Below, in pieces: positions 7,506 through 11,086 of a stretch of DNA of 11,086 nt. A model generated the notes under the pieces. It had not been told where the DNA came from, made no database searches, and saw only the letters and a program-made list of their open reading frames with translations. The position numbers and the translations under genes are program-made. The first letter of the stretch is position 1, and each line of letters opens with the position of its first letter. This DNA is from CAZYSK01 sp964649415 (GTDB taxonomy: Bacteria; Chloroflexota; Anaerolineae; B4-G1). The DNA is taken from positions 1 through 11,086 of the forward strand of contig CAZYSK010000139.1 in assembly GCA_964649415.1 (NCBI GenBank). Reading direction: 5' to 3'.

Positions 7506-7729
7506 GTGCCCCGCGCCATCATCGACAACCGTGACGAGAAGCTGATCGATCACATGCGCTGGATTCTGGCCGGCAGCCGGTCGGCCAAGTTCGCTATGGG
7601 TTACTGTTTCCTCTCCGGCCTGGATGCCGTGACTGGCCAACGTCGGGGAGCTACGCCTGCTCATCGGCAGCACCTCCAGCCGCGAGACCATCGAGCAGAT
7701 GGCCGAGGGTTACCGGTGGCTGGAGTCGG
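7506..7729 (+). pseudogene. N-terminal fragment of a PLD-like/SNF2 helicase gene, frameshifted and truncated
   Basis: The frame from GTG 7506 (GGGAG seven bases upstream) reads VPRAIIDNRDEKLIDHMRWI, then SARFAVGY-type sequence (SAKFAMGYCFLSGLDAV). At about 7632-7640 the homology moves by one frame to NVGELRLLIGSTSSRETI and EQMAEGYRWLES. Together these resemble the beginning of the PLD-like N-terminal domain carried by many Chloroflexota SNF2 helicases of roughly a thousand residues. The homology stops abruptly at 7729, where duplicated methyltransferase sequence begins. About 74 codons of the ancestral gene remain, with no helicase motifs, so it cannot be a functional helicase. Whether it derives from the helicase at the left edge cannot be tested, because that gene's start lies outside the window. 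Confidence 0.75.
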
Positions 7730-7910
7730 GCCATCGTATCGCCGGCCGTTGAGTGCGATGGTCAACCCCCTCGTGGAGGCGGGCTTCGTTCTCCAGCGGA
7801 TACTGGAGCCGGTGCCCACGGAGCAGTCCCGGGATAGCGCGCCGGAGGAATACGAGGAGTTGACGAGGTGCCCGGGGTTCATGTGCGTGCGGGCGCTCAA
7901 GCCGCGCTAG
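7730..7910 (+). pseudogene. Duplicated 3' end of the methyltransferase gene
   Basis: It encodes 59 residues (PSYRRPLSAMVNPL ... FMCVRALKPR) equal to the methyltransferase C terminus except for F228S and E232A, in the same frame and with the same stop codon. It lacks the SAM-binding part entirely. It is fused at 7729/7730 to the helicase fragment, and together they leave an open frame from GTG 7506 to the TAG at 7908. Six of eight nucleotide differences are synonymous, which suggests it came from a diverged but functional homologue and not from local decay of a copy. Confidence 0.88.
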
Positions 7911-7988
7911 GTTGCCCGGCGGAGGGTGTCCGCTCGTGTGCCGGCTCTACGATCAGACGGAGGGTGGGGTCGCGATTGTGGCGGGAGG

Positions 7989-8061
7989 GACTACCTCGGA
8001 TGGAAGAAATAGACGATAGGAACTGAGCCATCATCGTGTATTTCCGCCATCCGAGGTAGTC
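7989..8061. repeat. 73-base palindrome, copy B, with loop inverted relative to copy A
   Basis: The arms 7989-8017 (GACTACCTCGGATGG...) and 8033-8061 (...CCATCCGAGGTAGTC) pair over 29 positions with about three mismatches around a 15-base loop (8018-8032). The outer 15 bases are perfect. The loop matches copy A only when reverse-complemented (about 12 of 15 positions), so the element has flipped between copies. Confidence 0.8.
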
Positions 8062-8161
8062 TTGTACGCCCAAATCACTATAGGCTGGAACCTCCTCGCG
8101 GACCCGGCGCGCAAAGGCTTTGACGTTCTCACAGGACAGGGCAGAAGCGAAAGGGGGCACG

Positions 8162-10162
8162 ATGAAGACCAGGTCAAGGCACGGGCTGCGTTCTCTGCGA
8201 GTGGCGATCCCTGTTGGACTGGCTACGCTGTTTCTCACGCTTCTGCTGTGCGGAATGCGCACGGCGATCCCCGCCCACGCCGACCCGGGCACGCGCTACG
8301 TCGATGGGGCGGCGGGAAGTGACGCGGGCGCGTGCACCGAGCCCGCCGCCCCCTGTGAAACCATCGGCTACGCGCTGGGCCGGGCCGGGGACGGTGACAG
8401 CGTCCTGGTCGCTCAGGGGACCTACACCGAGAACCTGATCCTGACGAGGACGCTTGAGCTGTTGGGTGGCTATGCGCCAGACTGGGCCACCCGTTACCTG
8501 ACGGCACCCTCGACCCGCGTCAACGGCGGCGGCAACGGCCCCGTGCTGGTGATAGACGGCGAATGCACGCCCCTGGTGGAGGGTTTCGTCTTCACCAACG
8601 GCCATCACACCGGTGATGGCGGCGGCGTGCGCCTCGTCGGCGGGGCGGCCGCCACGCTGCGTTCCAATTGGATCCTGAGCAGCTCGGCAGAGGGGTGTGG
8701 CGGCGGCGTCTACGTCGGCTCGTCCGGGGCCTTGTCACCGACCATCGTCGGCAACGTCATCGCCGGCAACCACGCCGGCGCGTCCGGCGGCGGCCTGTGC
8801 GTCGAAACCCGCCCGGCCTTGATCCAGGACAACGATGTCCTGACCAACGTTGCGACCTACTACGGGGGCGGCGCGTGGATCACGCGCACGAGCGGCATCA
8901 GGCTGGCCGGCAACGCCTTCAGGCACAACACGGCCACCCTGGGCGGTGGACTGTACTTCCGCTACAGCGAATTGGCGCGGTTGACCGGCAACCTCGTCGT
9001 TGACAACTACGCCCAGAACCAGGGCGGTGGGCTGTATTTCCGCGCGAGCCCTGCTGCGACGCTCATCTCGAACACGATCAGCGACAACGACGTTGGGCCG
9101 TCGTTCGGTGGGCAATACTATGGCGGGGCGTATTTCTTGAATAGCGATGGCGCCGCGCTGATTGCTAACACGATCAGCAGAAACTACGCTCAGCACGACT
9201 GTGGCGGGCTCTGTTTCCAGAACAGCAGGAACGTCACCCTCGTGGGCAACACCGTGATTAGCAATGTGGCCGGTCTCACGGGCGGCGGGCTCTGCCTGCA
9301 CCGGGGCGACGCTACGCTGACCAACACCGTCATCGCCCGCAACCGGGCGGACGTGGGCGGCGGCCTGTACGTGGAGGGGGCCACTGCCCGGCTCTTGCAC
9401 GCGACTATCGCCCAGAACGGCGGGGACGGCGGGGGAGGCGTCCACGTCACCGACGACTTCGGTATGCCCGGCGTCGCCCTGTTGACGAACACCATCATAG
9501 TCAGCCACACCGTGGGCGTCACCGTCACGGCGGGCAGCACGGCCACGCTGGAGGGCACGCTTTGGGGCATCGGTGCCTGGGCCAACGCCATCGACTGGGG
9601 CGGCGGCGGCGCGCTCGTCACCGGCACCGTCAACGTTTGGGGCTATCCCGGCTTCGTGGACCCGGATGGTTGGGACTACCACGTCGTCTCGTCCTCGGAT
9701 GCGGTGGACGCCGGGGTGCCCACAGGGGTGGACAGCGACATCGACGGCCAGCCCCGGCCCTACGGTGGCGGCGACTACGACATCGGGGCCGACGAGTTCC
9801 ACTTCCCTCACCTGACGGTCCTCAAGCGCGCTAGCCCCGACCCGGTGCAGACGGGAGCGCAGCTCACCTACACCATCCGCGTCACCAACACGGGTTACGT
9901 GGCCCTGCACGCCACCGTCACCGACGCGCTGCCGGCCCAGATCACGGCCCCCCAGCCGCTGGTCTGGACGCCGACCATCGCCGCGCCGGGCGAGGTGTGG
10001 ACGCGGACGTTGCGCGTCACCGTCGAGATGGGCTACTCGGGAACGCTGACCAACGCGGTGTGGGTCACGACCGATGAGGGGGCGGCCGGGGCCGACAGCG
10101 TCGAGGTGCGTGTCGTGTGCCACAGGATCTACCTGCCGCTGGTGCTGCGCGGCGAGGATTAG
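8162..10162 (+). CDS. Secreted right-handed beta-helix protein with DUF11 domain and YLPLV tail
   Basis: A 666-residue exported protein. The ATG at 8162 is chosen because AAGGGGG (8151-8157) lies just upstream and the protein then begins with a signal peptide: MKTRSRHGLRSLR, a hydrophobic core to about residue 36, and cleavage near AHA-DPG (39-41). After GTRYVDGAAGSDAG comes a parallel beta-helix (about 60-470) of repeated units such as LxxNxIxxNxAxxxGGGLYF, as in polymorphic-membrane-protein-like and NosD/pectate-lyase-like folds. The segment IDGQPRPYGGGDYDIGADEF (about 527-546) is the usual end of choice-of-anchor Q type proteins. A DUF11/CARDB-type Ig domain follows (549-652; LTVLKRASPDPVQTG, TYTIRVTNTG). 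The protein ends in CHRIYLPLVLRGED. No lyase catalytic site is evident; adhesion or surface-layer roles are inference. Upstream lies the rearranged repeat, so its promoter is unclear. Confidence 0.92.
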   Translation: MKTRSRHGLRSLRVAIPVGLATLFLTLLLCGMRTAIPAHADPGTRYVDGAAGSDAGACTEPAAPCETIGYALGRAGDGDSVLVAQGTYTENLILTRTLELLGGYAPDWATRYLTAPSTRVNGGGNGPVLVIDGECTPLVEGFVFTNGHHTGDGGGVRLVGGAAATLRSNWILSSSAEGCGGGVYVGSSGALSPTIVGNVIAGNHAGASGGGLCVETRPALIQDNDVLTNVATYYGGGAWITRTSGIRLAGNAFRHNTATLGGGLYFRYSELARLTGNLVVDNYAQNQGGGLYFRASPAATLISNTISDNDVGPSFGGQYYGGAYFLNSDGAALIANTISRNYAQHDCGGLCFQNSRNVTLVGNTVISNVAGLTGGGLCLHRGDATLTNTVIARNRADVGGGLYVEGATARLLHATIAQNGGDGGGGVHVTDDFGMPGVALLTNTIIVSHTVGVTVTAGSTATLEGTLWGIGAWANAIDWGGGGALVTGTVNVWGYPGFVDPDGWDYHVVSSSDAVDAGVPTGVDSDIDGQPRPYGGGDYDIGADEFHFPHLTVLKRASPDPVQTGAQLTYTIRVTNTGYVALHATVTDALPAQITAPQPLVWTPTIAAPGEVWTRTLRVTVEMGYSGTLTNAVWVTTDEGAAGADSVEVRVVCHRIYLPLVLRGED

Positions 10163-10213
10163 GTTGAGTCGTCCGGAGCGGACACCCACGTGTGTCAACC
10201 CTCGCCCGCCGTG

Positions 10214-10245
10214 GGACCACCGATTTTCGGCCAAAATGGTGGGCC
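10214..10245. terminator. Hairpin downstream of the beta-helix gene
   Basis: CCACC-G-ATTTT (10217-10227) pairs with AAAAT-GGTGG (10233-10242) across a CGGCC loop, ten pairs with one bulged G. Outer GG/CC pairs extend the stem to 10214-10245. It is 52 bases after the stop codon. No T-run follows, so termination is plausible but not certain. Confidence 0.5.
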
Positions 10246-10326
10246 TACGAGCGCTGATTGTCAAGCGGCACCTCGTGGTGGGGGAGCCAGGATATCGCGG
10301 CCTCGTTAGGATTTTGGGAAAAGCCA

Positions 10327-10354
10327 TTGACTTGGTGCAGGTTTCTGGTATAAT
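10327..10354 (+). promoter_or_regulatory. Near-consensus sigma-70 promoter
   Basis: TTGACT (10327-10332), a 16-base spacer and a perfect TATAAT (10349-10354) match the consensus at 11 of 12 positions. Transcription would start near 10361 and run through the structured region towards the nucleotidase gene at 10753. Confidence 0.75.
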
Positions 10355-10439
10355 AAATGTGTACCACGCAAGCAACACCTCGTAGCCTGCCGCAACTGAA
10401 AACATTGTCTACATTGGCTAAAGGTAGCAAGAGCGCCTT

Positions 10440-10533
10440 GGCGGAGAACACCGGTATTCCATCCAACCCACTCGCTACTATTCGTGGCGGGTATTTCTTA
10501 TACCCTGCCACGCGAGTCACAAGGAACTCTGCC
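10440..10533 (+). other. Predicted structured RNA element in a long leader
   Basis: The core stem is CGTGGC-GGGTAT (10483-10494) with ATACCC-T-GCCACG (10500-10512): twelve pairs, one bulged T, loop TTCTT. Nested outside it are ACTCG (10470-10474) with CGAGT (10513-10517), TTCC (10457-10460) with GGAA (10523-10526), and GGCGGAG (10440-10446) with CTCTGCC (10527-10533, one G-U pair). The internal bulges lie mostly on the 5' side. An alternative pairing of CCTTG (10436-10440 region) with CAAGG (10520-10524) would compete with the outer helices. It matches no RNA class I recognise. No T-run follows the stem, so a simple terminator is unlikely. Confidence 0.5.
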
Positions 10534-10752
10534 GTGTCCGTAGGGCGTTGCCCATACATCGAGTCAGACAACACATTCAGAGGGCCGACGAAGATAGGGG
10601 AAGGGGGTGGTTGGTATCGGTTGAGTAATAGTTCTCCGCACAAGGTCGGTCTGTCCTCGGGCCGGCTTCATCGGTGCCTTCATCGCCGAATACTAACGTT
10701 GGAAGCAAGTCTAACTTAGTCTCGCGTTCAGATGAAAGGAGATGAGGCTACG

Positions 10753-11086
10753 ATGAAAAGAAAAATAGCAGCCTACTCTATACTCATCACCCTGCTGCTG
10801 TCGATGGTGTTGACAGCAGGGCCGAGTCAGGCAGCCGTCAAAGGGCCAAAGGTCGACCTCTGGCTCACGGTGCTGCACAACAACGATGGCGAATCGCAAC
10901 TGATCGACCTGGGCGCCGGGTTGGCGGACTTCGGCGGCGTGGCACGCTTCAAGACCCTGGTCGATGATCTGAAGTGGAGGGCCACCCATGGACCGCGCCA
11001 GCCCGGGCAGCGGGGCGCCAAGCGAGGCGTGGTGATGGTCTCCTCGGGCGACAACTTCCTGGCCGGGCCGGAGTTCAACGCCAGCC
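10753..11086 (+). CDS. Exported 5'-nucleotidase-type metallophosphatase, N-terminal part (cut by right edge)
   Basis: The first 111 residues of a secreted metallophosphatase, which would remove phosphate from nucleotides or related phosphoesters outside the cytoplasm. The ATG at 10753 has AAAGGAG (10735-10741) upstream. Residues 1-28 are a signal peptide (MKRK, hydrophobic core, cleavage near SQA-A). The first metal-binding motif is LTVLHNNDGESQL (38-50), where the classical family has LHTNDxHG; D45 is kept but the usual histidine position is glutamate (E47). DFGGVARFKTLVDDLK (59-74) and VVMVSSGDNFLAGPEFN (93-109, D100 and N101) are the following family motifs. The remainder, including the other metal ligands and any C-terminal domain, lies beyond the window. 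It may be read from the promoter at 10327. Confidence 0.88.
   Translation, partial: MKRKIAAYSILITLLLSMVLTAGPSQAAVKGPKVDLWLTVLHNNDGESQLIDLGAGLADFGGVARFKTLVDDLKWRATHGPRQPGQRGAKRGVVMVSSGDNFLAGPEFNAS

Larger units (their letters stand above)
7730..8061 (+). repeat. Direct repeat, copy 2
   Basis: Second copy of the 6299-6626 repeat. The match is strongest over the coding part (7730-7910), weaker over 7911-7988, and ends with the palindrome at 7989-8061. Beyond 8061 there is no similarity to the sequence after 6626. Confidence 0.88.
10163..10752. other. Intergenic region, 590 bases, lower GC, regulatory content
   Basis: No convincing gene on either strand. The composition is clearly less GC-rich than the flanking genes. 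It holds the hairpin at 10214, the promoter at 10327, a large predicted RNA fold at 10440-10533, a small GGGC-GTT-GCCC hairpin (10543-10553) and the ribosome-binding site AAAGGAG (10735-10741) of the nucleotidase. If the promoter serves that gene, its untranslated leader is close to 390 bases. Confidence 0.6.

Noticed and set aside
8735..10405. Long open frame (556 codons) on the minus strand across the beta-helix gene
   Set aside because: It is the antisense shadow of a GC-rich gene. The peptide is rich in D, R, H, V and G with no domain, while the plus strand has a signal peptide, repeats and a DUF11 domain.
10440..10533. Resemblance of AACACCGGTATTCCATCC to the loop region of 5S rRNA
   Set aside because: The remaining 5S helices and conserved loop bases are absent and the overall fold is different.
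10245..10643. Minus-strand open frame of 132 codons upstream of the nucleotidase
   Set aside because: It looks slightly protein-like (FVGPLNVLSDSMYGQ) but has no recognised family, covers the strong plus-strand promoter and the predicted RNA fold, and has no convincing ribosome-binding site.
10357..10719. Plus-strand open frame of 120 codons after the promoter at 10327
   Set aside because: The ATG sits almost at the predicted transcription start, there is no ribosome-binding site, and the peptide has no domain-like pattern.
1..11086. CRISPR arrays, tRNA or rRNA genes, complete insertion sequences
   Set aside because: No regularly spaced repeats, no cloverleaf or rRNA-like stretches, and no transposase reading frame were seen.

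Overview
This 11.1 kb window is GC-rich bacterial DNA, most likely from the phylum Chloroflexota (Anaerolineae or Caldilineae type). The basis is indirect. Two unrelated secreted proteins end in the same short C-terminal tail, YLPLV(T/L)(K/R)G. In my experience this tail is common at the ends of exported proteins in that phylum. The mix of beta-propeller and beta-helix secreted proteins with Ig-like C-terminal domains, and the type of PIN/AbrB-like module present, fit as well. No rRNA, tRNA or ribosomal protein gene is present to confirm this.

Layout. (1) 3-2195: C-terminal two thirds of an SNF2/HepA-type helicase, cut by the left edge. (2) 2210-4735: a large secreted protein with a concanavalin-like domain, twelve NHL-type repeats (probably two six-bladed propellers) and an Ig-like domain. 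(3) 4732-5278: a promoter overlapping the previous stop codon, a strong hairpin, and a small four-helix membrane protein. (4) 5279-5714: a non-coding stretch with a dispersed-type palindrome. (5) 5715-6479: a class I SAM-dependent methyltransferase. (6) 6299-8061: a rearranged segment. About 330 bp spanning the methyltransferase 3' end and its downstream region occurs twice in direct orientation. Between the copies lie an intact toxin-antitoxin pair on the minus strand (AbrB-like antitoxin, PIN-domain toxin, near-consensus promoter) and the broken-off start of a PLD-like/SNF2 helicase gene. (7) 8162-10162: a secreted beta-helix protein with a DUF11 domain. (8) 10163-10752: a 590-base gap of lower GC with a strong promoter and a large predicted RNA hairpin, which looks like a long structured leader. 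(9) 10753 to the right edge: the start of an exported 5'-nucleotidase-type metallophosphatase.

How the parts relate. I see no single pathway. The secreted proteins probably belong to the cell envelope or extracellular space. The toxin-antitoxin pair is a self-contained operon. The region 6299-8061 reads as a recombination scar: two truncated genes are fused at a sharp junction and flanked by the direct repeat, with a palindrome in each repeat copy. The most novel-looking signals are the shared C-terminal tail, the scar with its flipped palindrome, and the structured leader upstream of the nucleotidase. I found no CRISPR array, complete insertion sequence or recognisable complete defence system.
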